Source: Alcanivorax sp. DSM 26293 (GTDB taxonomy: Bacteria; Pseudomonadota; Gammaproteobacteria; Pseudomonadales; Alcanivoracaceae). From it: DNA of 64,000 nt. Each line of letters begins with the position of its first letter. Positions within the stretch are counted from its first letter, which is position 1. This document shows, piece by piece, positions 16,848 through 28,100 of this stretch. The notes under the pieces are model-generated. The model worked only from the letters and a program-made list of their open reading frames with translations. It had not been told where the DNA came from and did not search any database. The position numbers and the translations under genes are program-made. The stretch lies in assembly GCF_900107995.1 (NCBI RefSeq), contig NZ_FNUM01000006.1:62001-126000 (forward strand). Reading direction: 5' to 3'.

Positions 16848-19800
16848 CTAGTCCTCGCTCACCCGCACGTCATAGCTGACCACCCCCTGGGCACCGGGTT
16901 GCAACTCGCCGGTAAACCGCCACTCCAGACCGCCCTGATAGCCAATGCCATTACTGCCATCCGGTGTGGACAAGGCACAGGCACTGAGACCCGCCGGCAG
17001 TGACGCCGGACACGCCGCCGGCGCACTGAGTGCGCTGTAAGCCGGGGTGCTGTCGGTAATGATGACTTCGCTGAGCGCGTTCGTGCCCTGGTTACGGAAT
17101 GTCAGCCGGTATCGCAGCACATCTCCCGGCGCAGCCTGGTTGGCGGTGGTAGCTGCCGTATCCACATCGTCACCGGAATCGGCGACCCCGTCCGGGCCAA
17201 TGTTGCGCACCTGCTTTTCCAGTTGCAGCTGGCCGGCAGCGACACGCGTGGTGTCCGTTACCCTGGCAACAGCCTGGAAGGCGGTACCGGTATAACTCTG
17301 GGTCGCCGCCAGCGGCCGGCTGTGCAGGGCCTCGACCGGGGCATCCGCAGGCGCAAACACTTTCACCAGCAGGCAAAGCTGGTCTCCGGCCTGCACATTG
17401 ACTGCGGTAACAGGCAGGGACGCATCGGCGCCGTCCAGTTCGCCGTTACAGTTATCATCCCGGTACAGGGTATCGTTCCAGGCCGGTGCGGCCGGGCTGG
17501 TGGCGGCTGCCTCAAGGGCGAAATCCACACTACCAGCGCTTCTGGCGGTAAAGCGGTGGAGGTAGAAACGGCTGCCGCCCGGCGCCACTACGCCCTGCTG
17601 GTCCGGCTCCAGGATGGGCAGCCCCGCATCGCCGAATAACAGCCCTGTCACTGTTGTACCAGGGGCCGGCAAGGTCAAAGTCTGCCTATCATCATCCGCA
17701 GCCCCTGTTGTGGCAGGCAGCGAGCCACCGCTTTCGCTGACCGACACGAAGCCCGAGGGTGTCTGAGTTACCAGGCAAACGTCTTTCCCGGTGTCCGTTG
17801 GTGCAATCGACAGGACAAAACGCCCGTCACCCGAGGTCTGATCCGATGCCAGCACCGGATCACCATCGACACACTCGCCATTGCCATCCGTATCATGAAA
17901 GAGAGTCACCGACTGATTGGCAAAACCCGGCTCGCTCTCTCCTTTGACGCCATCATGAGCGGTCGCACCAACTCCATTGTCTTCGAACACCCATCCGGAA
18001 AGGGTGATATTCAGAATATCGAATCCAAAATTATTGTCGCTGGTGATTAACTCATCTTGCACAAGGATGCCCGTCAGGGGGCTGGCCGTACCCAGGGTCG
18101 CACCGGCAGGCAGATCCGGATCATTATCATTCACCTCAACTCGATAGGTCTGGGCCCCGAGCACCGAAGGGAAGAGGTAATCCCCATTGGTGTCGGTGTC
18201 GACACTGCCAACCAGCACGTCATCCGCAAAATTACCCGGGGTACCCCCGTCCCTGTAAAGCCTAACCTCAATATCAGCCAGCCCGGGCTCTCCATTGTCG
18301 AAGGTATCTGACCCGTCAACATCCTGATAGACCTTGCCTGACACCCCACCCAATGGAACAGGGGCTTCACCGCGACAGAAGGCACCATCATTGATACCAC
18401 CAACGGAATTAGTACTGTTCGCCAGCAAGACTCGGCTCCCGGAACCCGAGCCATCCACCCCCACATCAAAGAAATAGAGGCTGTCACTGTTATTTTCATA
18501 GGCATAAAAGCGGCCATCTTCATCAAACCACTGTGCCCCGTAGCTGCCACCGGGTATTGGCGGACCGAAGCGAGTCACCAGTCCCGTCGCTAGGTTGATC
18601 CAGGCCAGGCGGTTAGCAGTTTGATCAATGGCGTAGACACGCCCATCAACCGGGTTGAACGCCATATCGATAAAGTTGAGCGAGACGCTGAGATTGATAT
18701 CCCCCTGATAGGACGGCGGGGAAGACGTCAGATCAATAACACTTAGGCGGTTATTGCTGGTCTTGTAGATCATGCGCCCGTCGGGCAACACATCTCCAGC
18801 ATTGCTGCCATTGCGTCCATTGGGCAAGCCTGCCGGGGAGCCATTACTGTAAAAAATGCCACTGGCATCAATAAACCACAGCTCGGCTGTCCCAGACCTC
18901 AAGCCATGAATAAAACCGTCCTGGTCGTTGTAGCCCCAACCCGCATTCAGGCCCTGTCCCGCCCCTGGGCCCACATCCACAAAACTGGCCGAACTACCGG
19001 CGAAGTCAATGCGTCGTAACTGGGAGATTGGCGTAGCCACCTGATAAAGGGTGTTGATGCACTGGAATGGCACAGGGCCTATCGTGACGCGGTAGTCTTC
19101 TACCTCACCATCCTGGGCGCCGTCCTCAGCATTCAGACCGGACTGGCTGGACCAACGAAAACGGGCATAGGAATCACCGGGTAATGCCCCTGCTGGCGGC
19201 GTATTGGCTGTTATCTGGATCAAGCCATCACCATCATCATCCTGAAGATCTGTGGCTATGCGCTCTTCTTCCGAAAAAACGCCATCCTGATTCCAATCGA
19301 TCCAGGCCTGCAAATAACCATCTGCTCCGGATACTTCAACCTCCACGGGCGAGTCGTTGGGAAAGTCCCCAGGAAAAGTCACACCATCATCAAAGTTGTC
19401 CGCAAGAGCATCCGGATCGTTAAAACCCGAAGTCTCCTCATCCACGGCTGCACCGAGCACCAACCCTGCCCCCAGGATATGGGAGGGCTCTCCAAAAGAA
19501 CTTGGGGCATCACCGTAATCGGTGAGCACCTGTGGAGGGGAGGCAGTAATACAAACCTTTTGCTCGTTGAATGAGCCGCCGGTGGCAGCAGCAAACCCAA
19601 AATACACATTTGGATTCCCGGCAAAGACCGATTCGACAAAGTCTATATCCGTACTGCCGACAAGATTGCCATCGAAAGAGTAAGACAAGGTGTGAGAAGC
19701 GGCATCCCACTCAAGCTGAACACTGTGCCATTGAGCATCCTCAATATTTCCCAGGCTCACCGTAGGGGTATATTGCTGTCCACCCGAGCTGAACTCGCCG

Positions 19801-21698
19801 TAATTCTGCGGGTCATAAATCATGGTGTGATCATCCGCAATATCATTGTAGCCGGCACCGTTATTCCAGGTATCGAACTCCACAGCAACGGCGGGACTCA
19901 ACCCCCCTACACCAAGAGCACCACCGAACTCCCCAATCGCTCCATTACCTGCCGGGTCATCCTGGAAAGCGAACGCAATGCCATCGGCGCCATTGGCATC
20001 AATGGCGCCCAGATACACATCAAACTCGAGGGAAAAGTCTGACAACAAACTGATCTGGTTTTCTGACCAGGCATAGCCGCGCCGATTGCCAGCCTCGGGC
20101 GTCAAGGTAATCTCGCCGGTACCAGCATCACGTGTGGCATCCCCCCCCAGCTGCATGGTCAAGGACTGAGCGTGACAGACATTAGGCAGTTTTTCGTCGC
20201 CGAAATTGAGGCCCGACCATTCACTTCCCCCCTCCGGCACGGTGAACTCCATGCGGTCATCCGTTACATCACCTGTGCTGACCTGGCCCGCTGGCGCATC
20301 CCCGGAAGATTCACTGGTAGACTCATAACCCCATGAAGGAGCATCACTTTCCAGGCAAACCGCATCGCCCACATATTCGCCCGACAACTGGAGCTGCCAG
20401 GCGCCATCCGGATCCGTCTGAGTCTCTGCCAGTACTGTTCCCGCATCACATTGGCCGCTTCCATTCTTTGCAAGAATCCGCACGCCGATATTGTTTAAAC
20501 CCGGCTCACTGCCCTCTTTCAGGCCATTACCCGGCGTCGCCGCCACACCACTACCATCGTCCTCAAAGACATACCCAGAGAACAAAGGAGTATCCTGCAG
20601 GGTAAACCGCGACACCGCATTACCTGAGGCACCACAGGCCTGAGAGGAAACCAGATTGTAATCATCATCATTTTGGCTCAGCTCAATCTCGAACCATTTC
20701 TCCTCATCGATCTGGCCATTTTCGGCACGCACTGTTATCGGTATATCGACAACATATTCCTCATACTCACCCGCAGGCACCGTCACAGAAAAACTGGGAT
20801 TGCTATTACCATCAATCCAGTAGTCCTCGCCAATCACCGCCGTCGATTCGGGTTTCACATTAAAATTAAGTGTCAGCCCTCCCGCAGGTACCGCACCTAT
20901 CACCACCACATTGACGTTCGTTACCGACGTATCTCCTTCAGTGCCACGGTATTGCTGAGACTGGAATTCAATAATAGGTTTCAGAACCAGCTGGATATCA
21001 TCCAGAAAGTTACCGTTGGTGGACGTACCTCCAGCACTCTCAAAACCAACAACGGTATCCCCGGTAGGATCGTTGTAGGCAAAAGAGCCACTGTAGTCCG
21101 CCCAGCGAGTTTGCCCCCCCGTTGTCATCTGCTGCGACTGCACCGGATTACAGGTCCCCGAAAAACAGTTCAGGATTGCACCGCTACCGGTTCGACTAGT
21201 CTGTGCACGAATCACATTCTGATTGCCAACACTAAAAATCATCGTGTCAGGACTTGCGTTTCGGCCATTGTGACTGAAACGCCACTCTACCTGCTCCCCT
21301 TGAATCAAACAGATATCCTGAGTGAGTTTGGATAACGCTTCAGCGTTAAGCTCTGCAAATTGCACGCCACTTCTCGCCGCAATCTCGCCCTGGCCGGAAC
21401 TCACCGAGCGGGGGCCTCGCCAAAGCTCGATAATCCGCGCATTTCCTGAATATGGAGGGCCGGTATACCCTGGGGGACAACTGATATTCTGGGTATCGAG
21501 AGGATGATCCGTCACCCAGCCCGGGATCAATTCAAAGCCAATGGATGCGCGGCAAGGCGCGGCGGAGGAAATCACAGGAGATTCGAAACCCAGATTGACG
21601 AACCCGCGCTGAACCGCTCCGACAGCATGATCTGAAAACAGCAGGAACAGCGCCAAAAACCGACATAACCACAGGAAGAGTCTGAAAGAGCGCATCAT
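16848..21698 (-). CDS. Giant multidomain lectin-like exported protein (1616 aa)
   Basis: Probably secreted to the cell surface; function unknown. Layout by eye: signal peptide 1-29; jelly-roll-like module with GWVTDH and FAELNAEA (30-245); Calx-beta-like module (246-368); SdrD B-like module (372-505); L-type lectin-like domain with GIAFAFQDDP, VAVEFDTWNN and WHSVQLEWD (507-720); GEVED-type module (725-874); propeller-like repeats as in DUF6923 (880-1112); two SdrD B-like modules (1118-1360); a DUF11 module (1480-1616) ending SYDVRVSED. It starts at ATG 21698 with GGAG overlapping the end of the upstream gene; GTG 21701 directly follows that stop, so translation is coupled. The region 18000-21700 is visibly more AT-rich than its neighbours (24 G/C in the 60 bases from 20641), suggesting a separate origin. 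Confidence 0.85.
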   Translation of the reverse strand: MMRSFRLFLWLCRFLALFLLFSDHAVGAVQRGFVNLGFESPVISSAAPCRASIGFELIPGWVTDHPLDTQNISCPPGYTGPPYSGNARIIELWRGPRSVSSGQGEIAARSGVQFAELNAEALSKLTQDICLIQGEQVEWRFSHNGRNASPDTMIFSVGNQNVIRAQTSRTGSGAILNCFSGTCNPVQSQQMTTGGQTRWADYSGSFAYNDPTGDTVVGFESAGGTSTNGNFLDDIQLVLKPIIEFQSQQYRGTEGDTSVTNVNVVVIGAVPAGGLTLNFNVKPESTAVIGEDYWIDGNSNPSFSVTVPAGEYEEYVVDIPITVRAENGQIDEEKWFEIELSQNDDDYNLVSSQACGASGNAVSRFTLQDTPLFSGYVFEDDGSGVAATPGNGLKEGSEPGLNNIGVRILAKNGSGQCDAGTVLAETQTDPDGAWQLQLSGEYVGDAVCLESDAPSWGYESTSESSGDAPAGQVSTGDVTDDRMEFTVPEGGSEWSGLNFGDEKLPNVCHAQSLTMQLGGDATRDAGTGEITLTPEAGNRRGYAWSENQISLLSDFSLEFDVYLGAIDANGADGIAFAFQDDPAGNGAIGEFGGALGVGGLSPAVAVEFDTWNNGAGYNDIADDHTMIYDPQNYGEFSSGGQQYTPTVSLGNIEDAQWHSVQLEWDAASHTLSYSFDGNLVGSTDIDFVESVFAGNPNVYFGFAAATGGSFNEQKVCITASPPQVLTDYGDAPSSFGEPSHILGAGLVLGAAVDEETSGFNDPDALADNFDDGVTFPGDFPNDSPVEVEVSGADGYLQAWIDWNQDGVFSEEERIATDLQDDDGDGLIQITANTPPAGALPGDSYARFRWSSQSGLNAEDGAQDGEVEDYRVTIGPVPFQCINTLYQVATPISQLRRIDFAGSSASFVDVGPGAGQGLNAGWGYNDQDGFIHGLRSGTAELWFIDASGIFYSNGSPAGLPNGRNGSNAGDVLPDGRMIYKTSNNRLSVIDLTSSPPSYQGDINLSVSLNFIDMAFNPVDGRVYAIDQTANRLAWINLATGLVTRFGPPIPGGSYGAQWFDEDGRFYAYENNSDSLYFFDVGVDGSGSGSRVLLANSTNSVGGINDGAFCRGEAPVPLGGVSGKVYQDVDGSDTFDNGEPGLADIEVRLYRDGGTPGNFADDVLVGSVDTDTNGDYLFPSVLGAQTYRVEVNDNDPDLPAGATLGTASPLTGILVQDELITSDNNFGFDILNITLSGWVFEDNGVGATAHDGVKGESEPGFANQSVTLFHDTDGNGECVDGDPVLASDQTSGDGRFVLSIAPTDTGKDVCLVTQTPSGFVSVSESGGSLPATTGAADDDRQTLTLPAPGTTVTGLLFGDAGLPILEPDQQGVVAPGGSRFYLHRFTARSAGSVDFALEAAATSPAAPAWNDTLYRDDNCNGELDGADASLPVTAVNVQAGDQLCLLVKVFAPADAPVEALHSRPLAATQSYTGTAFQAVARVTDTTRVAAGQLQLEKQVRNIGPDGVADSGDDVDTAATTANQAAPGDVLRYRLTFRNQGTNALSEVIITDSTPAYSALSAPAACPASLPAGLSACALSTPDGSNGIGYQGGLEWRFTGELQPGAQGVVSYDVRVSED

Positions 21699-21701
21699 CA
21701 C

Positions 21702-24569
21702 TTACTCCACCCGCAAACCGAAAATCAGCACAGCGGCTTCACCGGCACCCAACAGGCCGACCTCCGCAGAAACATCGCCAGTCCCCGCATCCGGCGGCGC
21801 CGTCACACTGCAGGGCCCGGCCGGAGCCACACAGCTGGTTGCCGCCGCCAGCATACGGGTAAACGGTTGTGTACGATCATTGATAGTGACCTGGTACATG
21901 GGCTCGGCGCCGGTATTGGTCGCCGTGAGCCGGTAAATGACACACTGCTCGCCGGGCGTGACCTCGAAACGGGTGAAGACAAAACAGTCGTCCCCACTGC
22001 AGCTACCAGGGCCATCGGGGACACCATTGCAGTCCGAGTCCAGCGCCTGCTCTTTGGTGATCGCCACATCCGTATTATTGGTGGTGGTGGTATCCGTTGC
22101 CGAGTCCGTGACACTCTGACCGGCACCGTCCGCCGTTACCGTCAGCGTTTTCACATTGGTGATGCCGTAGGCCACTGACGCCGGCGCAAAAATCTTGGAG
22201 AAAATCGCCAGACTTTCGCCCACCTCAAGAACGCCGTCATCGCCTGCTGTTTGCAGTGCCACGCTGTCATTGATCACAGCATCAGCCGGATCCCAGATAC
22301 CATTGCCGTTCGAGTCTTCATATAGCACGATCGACCAGCCGTTATCTGCCGCCGCATCAGGAGTGCCCGCCAGCAACACATTATTTAACGGCACATTACC
22401 GGTATTGGTCAGTTGATGGGTATAGACCACCGAGCTACCTGGCTCCACCTGCCCCACCTGATCCGGGGTCAGCGCCAGGGCAGGGCCGGCCACCACGACT
22501 ACCGCATCCAGCTTGATATCACTGGCGCCGCTGGTCGGCGACAAGGCACGGAAATACACGGAGAGGGTATCGCCCCCTTGTGCTTCTGCCGGTGCAGTGA
22601 TCTGGGCACAGATCAGCCGGTTATCACCGGCGGGGATCAGTCCGGTGTTGTTGAGCCCCGCACCCAGTGAGGCGCAGTCACCGTTACCGCCGTCGCGATA
22701 AAAACTCACTTGCCACCCCGAAGGTAGCTGACCCGGTGCAAAGTCCGTATCGCTGACAGCCAGATCATAGGAGTCCTGACGGGCGCCGGTATTATTCACC
22801 ACCAGACGCAGTACCGCCTGCTCGCCGGGGGCCGCATTCACGGTCTGCACCGGTGAGGCTTCCGGACCGGCGCCCTCACCGGGAGCCCCGCCATTGACCG
22901 GGGAATCATTGGTCAGGTCCACGCGATTGGCCAGGATACTGGTGAGCACATCACTGACCGCATTGCTCACCTGGGGGTCCGTCACTGAACGGGCAACCTT
23001 GGTGACTTCAAACGGCCCTCCGAGGGCATCCGGAGGCAAGGTAGCCTGCAGCACCACACGCACACCACAGGCCAGATTCAGGCTGTCGGTCACAAACCGT
23101 GGCGGACATTGGCCTCCCGCATCCGGTAGCGGGATCGGCCCCGTATCGGGCACCCCATTGCCGTCGGTATCCACCAGCGGCGTTCCCCCATCACTCTTGT
23201 AGAGCTGGAACACGGTGGCTGCAGGGAAGGGATTGGCCAACGCCACACCCAATCGATCTACCGAGGGTTCTACCAGCATGTCGAAGGTATCTTCGCCATC
23301 CCCCCGGTTCCAGATCACATTGCTGAAGGATGCCACGCCCCCCTGCCCCAGGGATGCCAATTCCACCCGGTTGCCGGTATTGCTGGCATCATCTTCACCG
23401 GTCTGACTGTCAGTCTCGCTGTTGTTGGCAACCACCGCGGGCAACAGTGCCCGGTCGATAATCCGGTAATCCACGGTATTGGTGGCGAAGGGACCGAAGT
23501 TGGTGCTGCCATCATTATTCTGATAGCTCAGTGTTGCCTGATTGCGGACCCGGTCGCCGGCATCAAGCCCGCTGTCGATGTTGACATCGAAGGTCAGGGA
23601 GCCCACTGCGCCCGGTGGCAATTGCGCCAGCACCGCACGAACACGATCATGGCAATCGCTGTTGGCGGCACCGGGATCGTAGGCACAGAATTCAATCAGA
23701 TCCGGGCCGCTGCCCTGGCTACCGTCATCACCGTCATCCGTGAGCTCGGTGCTGCCGGTGACGGTCCAGCGTGCCGAACCCGGCACATAGGTCATGCCCG
23801 CATTCACGCCGTCCACGGAGAACAGGGGCAGAACATCCTCGATTTCTATCTGCGTGGCGATCTGGTCAGAAGGATTGCGGTACGACAGGGTGACCGTCAC
23901 CGGCCCGGATGGAGAGCGGCCCTGACGGGCACTGAGCGACTTCACCACTTCCAGTACCGGACCATCAATCAGGTTGATGGTATCGGTATTGCTCGCGGTC
24001 AGTGCCGCATTGCTATGACTGGCAGCCTCCACATCCAGTGCCAGAGATTGTCCGCTAATGGCGGCGCCACTGACCTGCGCTTCAATGACCAGGCCATAGC
24101 TGTCACCGGCCAGCAGGTCCGACGTCAACGCATCCCAGCAACCATCCGGATCCGAATCGGTAAACAGTGGCGCACCACTGTCCGGCTGACCATCACCGTT
24201 CCCGTCCGGGAATACGGACCACGCGGCAATATTGCCATCCACATTTTCCAAGCAGAGCTGGTAGCGATCACGGCCGTTGCCGGTATTGGTGAGGGTATGG
24301 GGGAAATACACCACGCCCCCGGGGAGAGAAGGCTTGTTCTGGGCGCTGACCAGCTCAATGCCCGGCACCGCCTGTATCAGGGTTTCGACCAGGTTGGAGG
24401 TGACACGCTGGGCCTCGGCCAAACGGGTACAGGCATCATCCAGACAGGCCCGATAGCTGGCCGATGCCTGGTTCTTGATGACGGTGCCCGCCACGGGTGC
24501 CGCCGCCTTGACAGCCACGGCCGTCAACAGCAGCAACACTATTCCCAGAGACTTGCGCATCAGCATCAT
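21702..24569 (-). CDS. DUF11-repeat exported protein (955 aa)
   Basis: Function unknown; probably a surface or periplasmic subunit. Signal peptide (MRKSLGIVLLLLTAVAVKAA), then an N-terminal module with AGTVIKNQASASY and HTLTNTGNGRDRYQL shared with the 991-aa and 2091-aa proteins. Several beta-rich DUF11-like modules follow. Aspartate/asparagine/glycine loops such as DGNGDGQPDSG and DSNGNGIWDP look like calcium-binding loops. The last module (PGEQCVIYRLTATNTGAEP ... VLIFGLRVE) ends at the final residue. ATG 24569 has GAGGT upstream, four bases after the OmpA-type gene. Four closely spaced genes here form one transcription unit. Confidence 0.88.
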   Translation of the reverse strand: MMLMRKSLGIVLLLLTAVAVKAAAPVAGTVIKNQASASYRACLDDACTRLAEAQRVTSNLVETLIQAVPGIELVSAQNKPSLPGGVVYFPHTLTNTGNGRDRYQLCLENVDGNIAAWSVFPDGNGDGQPDSGAPLFTDSDPDGCWDALTSDLLAGDSYGLVIEAQVSGAAISGQSLALDVEAASHSNAALTASNTDTINLIDGPVLEVVKSLSARQGRSPSGPVTVTLSYRNPSDQIATQIEIEDVLPLFSVDGVNAGMTYVPGSARWTVTGSTELTDDGDDGSQGSGPDLIEFCAYDPGAANSDCHDRVRAVLAQLPPGAVGSLTFDVNIDSGLDAGDRVRNQATLSYQNNDGSTNFGPFATNTVDYRIIDRALLPAVVANNSETDSQTGEDDASNTGNRVELASLGQGGVASFSNVIWNRGDGEDTFDMLVEPSVDRLGVALANPFPAATVFQLYKSDGGTPLVDTDGNGVPDTGPIPLPDAGGQCPPRFVTDSLNLACGVRVVLQATLPPDALGGPFEVTKVARSVTDPQVSNAVSDVLTSILANRVDLTNDSPVNGGAPGEGAGPEASPVQTVNAAPGEQAVLRLVVNNTGARQDSYDLAVSDTDFAPGQLPSGWQVSFYRDGGNGDCASLGAGLNNTGLIPAGDNRLICAQITAPAEAQGGDTLSVYFRALSPTSGASDIKLDAVVVVAGPALALTPDQVGQVEPGSSVVYTHQLTNTGNVPLNNVLLAGTPDAAADNGWSIVLYEDSNGNGIWDPADAVINDSVALQTAGDDGVLEVGESLAIFSKIFAPASVAYGITNVKTLTVTADGAGQSVTDSATDTTTTNNTDVAITKEQALDSDCNGVPDGPGSCSGDDCFVFTRFEVTPGEQCVIYRLTATNTGAEPMYQVTINDRTQPFTRMLAAATSCVAPAGPCSVTAPPDAGTGDVSAEVGLLGAGEAAVLIFGLRVE

Positions 24570-24573
24570 CCCG

Positions 24574-25158
24574 TTACCTCACCGGCTCGGGGGCCTGGAA
24601 GCTGTCGCCGCCACTTCGGTCAAAGTCCACCCGCAATACCAGCGGACGCCCCTGGGCATCCAGTGGCATCAATTCCACACGGCGGTTGACGATACGATCC
24701 TGCTCACTATCACTTGGCAGAATGGGAAGCTCCTTACCCAGGGGGGCAGATTTTATTCGTGAAGCATCCAGACCGTTGGCTTGCAGATAATCATTGACCC
24801 GCTGCATCCGTTTCTCTGCCAATACCCGGTTGTATTGTTTGCCACCGCGCTGATCCGTGAATGCCTGAACGCTTACCTGTAGCGTCGGGTACTGTTTGAG
24901 AATGGCCAGATTCCGGTCCAGGCGTTGGCTTTCTTCTTCGCCCAGCCCATGCTGGTCAAAACCAAAATACACTGCCGGCTCCCACAGCTGTCCCTGCGAC
25001 TGGGAAGCCAGTCCCGTCACCATCACCATACCGGTATCGGTGACGCTGGCCTTTACCGGGCAGACCTCATCGTATTCCGCGTAGAGCGCTTCCGTGCTGA
25101 CGCAACCGGACAGTATGCCTCCCAGCAACAGTGCTGCGGCCATCACAAAACGGTTCAT
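24574..25158 (-). CDS. OmpA-family peptidoglycan-binding lipoprotein
   Basis: A 194-aa outer-membrane lipoprotein. The signal ends in lipobox LSGC (Cys 19). An OmpA-like domain at about residues 60-170 carries YFGFDQHGL, VQAFTDQRGGKQYN and the NRRVEL region, the features that bind peptidoglycan. An aspartate and a basic residue are present where OmpA domains contact diaminopimelate. It overlaps the 2091-aa barrel gene by four bases (ATGA) and is followed by the two DUF11 genes, so it is a likely cell-wall anchor for the surface complex. Confidence 0.9.
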   Translation of the reverse strand: MNRFVMAAALLLGGILSGCVSTEALYAEYDEVCPVKASVTDTGMVMVTGLASQSQGQLWEPAVYFGFDQHGLGEEESQRLDRNLAILKQYPTLQVSVQAFTDQRGGKQYNRVLAEKRMQRVNDYLQANGLDASRIKSAPLGKELPILPSDSEQDRIVNRRVELMPLDAQGRPLVLRVDFDRSGGDSFQAPEPVR

Positions 25159-28100
25159 TGCGCGTCTCCCATATAACTGCGCTGACCCGCAGCTTTGCTG
25201 CCCAGCCAGCCCAGATCATCTTCATCAAACTTGTATTCCAGGCCGATGTAGAGGCCTTCCACGTTGTAGCCTTCCGGGTCCAGGTCGTCGTCACGGAAAC
25301 CGGAGAAGTTATAGCCCACGCCCATGCGCAGATTGCGGCGAACCAGCGCGTTGACTCCCACACCATAGCTGTAGCGTCGCTCGCTGACACCTTCAGTGGT
25401 CAGCGCCCCGCCATGCAGATCCAGATCAAAGCGGCGGGAGATGTCCCAGATAATGCGACCATCCGCCACGTAGGCATCGGTCTCCACATCCAGATTGCCC
25501 AATTCGGTCTGCTGCCACTTGGCACCGATACGACCGGAGAAAATCCAGTCGTCATGGGGCTGGAAGTTGTGGTGATTGGAAAGAATGTGAACCCTGCGAT
25601 CACTGGCCGCGTCCCCACCCCACTGGGTTTTCCACTTGTACATGAACAGCATGTGGTGGCGGTTATCCAGACGCGGGCGACGTGCCATGCCCAGGGTGAC
25701 GATATTGTCCCCCTGTTTGGGCTGGCCATCGAAATACTGCAGACGCAGGTCATCACGGACCACCGCAGACCAGTCCAGGTTTACCCGCCAGATATTGGCG
25801 GCACTCAGACCGTAATAGGTGCGCTCGTCACCAAAGCGGGTTTCCACCCGACCCAGAGTACGGCGATTGGGATTGCGCTTGTCTTCCGCCGCCAGGGACA
25901 GGGCCGTGGAGTCCTGGCTGGTGCTACCTTCCAGCGTTTCGATCCATTCCGCCGAGGGGCTGAATGTGAGGCCCGGTTCAATCTCGAAATGGGAGCGAAC
26001 ACCGTTGGCGGCAGCCACATCACGACCATCCTGGGCACCCCGCAGACGGTATTCCGAAAACACATCCGTGCTGCGGCTCAGGGCGGAGCGAACACCGAAG
26101 GTAAATTGCCGGGTTTCCACATCGTTGTTCAGCAGGTTCACGCCGCTGAGGCTGTTGATCAGCTCATAGCGGCCATACAGGCTGGTCTTGTCAGTGATAC
26201 CCAGATCCGCATCAGCGGCAATACGGCGGCGGTCGCGGTCATTGAAGGCCTGCTCGTACTCCGACCCTACCGTCAGCGGCTTGCCAAACACACTGGTGCC
26301 CTGACTGGCGCCGAGAATCCAGGTGGCAAAGCGATCACTGCCTTCGTCATCCTGCTGCTCGATACCACGCGCACCGGCACGCAACTGGGTGGCACCGATC
26401 TGCTTCTTGCCGATCACACCCAGGCTACTCTGCGCATCGTCATTCTCCAGGGACTGGGAATGCACGGCTTCCACCTGAGCAGACAGGCTGCGTGACAATA
26501 CCTGCTCATGATCCAGGCGCATTTCCTCACGGGATTCGGCAATCCCTGCCGCCGGATTACGGAAACCTTCCTCGGCACGGGCCCAGCGCAAATCGGTACT
26601 GGAACCATTCTGCCAGCGCCACTGGCTGCCCAGGCTGAACGCCCCCCCTTCCATACCGTCATCGTTGTTTTCCATGGTGGCCGAGGAGGCATAAATACTG
26701 TTTTGTTCAGTCAGCGCGTACTCCGCCGCCACACTGGTCAGATCAAAACCTTCGCTGTCATGTTCGTCCCGGGTGCGGCTGGCACTGACCGTCAACTTGT
26801 CATTGAGTTGATAGCGGAAGCGGGCGCCCAGCACGTTGTACTCCTCGGCATCCGACGCTTCCACGTTGTAGCTGGCGCGGATAAAGACCGGGTTCAGGTT
26901 TTCGTCCACGGAGGGAATCACGTCGTGGAAGCGGATATCCCCGGTGAAGTAATTCACCGAGTAATCCACATAGCGTGTCAACGGCTGAGTCGAGATCACC
27001 AGGCCCGGGTTATCCCGGTCCCGGACTATCAGTTCCAGGGTTTCGCTGTCCCGTGCCGGGCGATTGGCCAGGGTGAACAACAGCGCCGTGCCGTTACCGG
27101 GAATTTCCTCGCTGACCTGTTCGTATTCCGGCCGCGCGCCGAACACCTGGAAACGGGCCCGATCATTTTCGTAAATGGCATTGAGGCCGGTAAGGGTGCG
27201 CTGCACACGTCCCAGGTCCTGAAAATCGTAATTGGGGTCGGTCAGGTAATCCCCCCACAACAGGCTGCTACGATCTTTTTCCAGCTTGGCGTACAGCTTG
27301 CTACGACTGCGCGCGTCATAACCCCGCACCGAGGCGTCGCCCGCAATCGGGTAGGAATCCGACGGGTTCAGATCACGACGAATTTCTTCATCGTCATCCA
27401 GGTCATTATCCGTATCGTAGGCCAGGGTCAGATGGGCACCGCCCCGGACTGCCCCTTTCAGGAACACCGCACCATTGGCATCCAGCCCTTCCTCGGGCAG
27501 GGAGTCACCAATCTCGGTGGGCGCATTGCCGTTATCACGCACATTGCCGCCAAAGCCCTGACGCAGTTGCACATAGCCGGTGGCCACCAGCGGACGCAAC
27601 GGGGCAACCTGTTCCACCCGGGCGGTGGCGACAAAGTCTTCCACCAGAGCCCGCAGGCGGATCGGACCGGTGTATTCGGTACTGCGCAGATGGACCAGAC
27701 CCTCGCCATCGCTGACCCGCACCTGATGGCCGGGATTCTCCGGTTGCAGATCCTCTTCCAGCCAATCGCCCTTGTCGTTTTCCAGGGTGACGAAATAGGT
27801 TCCCCGGGCCGGATTGCCCCGGGCATCCTGCATCCGTACCCGGATAGCCAAAGTGGAGCGGCCACCATCGGCTGCCAGGGTGGGCTCTTGCGGTTCCAGC
27901 GTCAGGCTGCGCGGTGCTTCCGGACGCAGGATCTCGGTGCTCGCCAGCACTCGCTCATTGCCGAAAGGATCCATGGCCCGGACTTCCACCTGGTTGTCAC
28001 CTTCTTCCAGGGAAACCCCGTACCAGCTCAGTACCTGGGCTTTCTCGCGACGGTTGAGCACCTGCTCACCCAACTGGCTGCGTGGCACTTTCTTGTCGTT

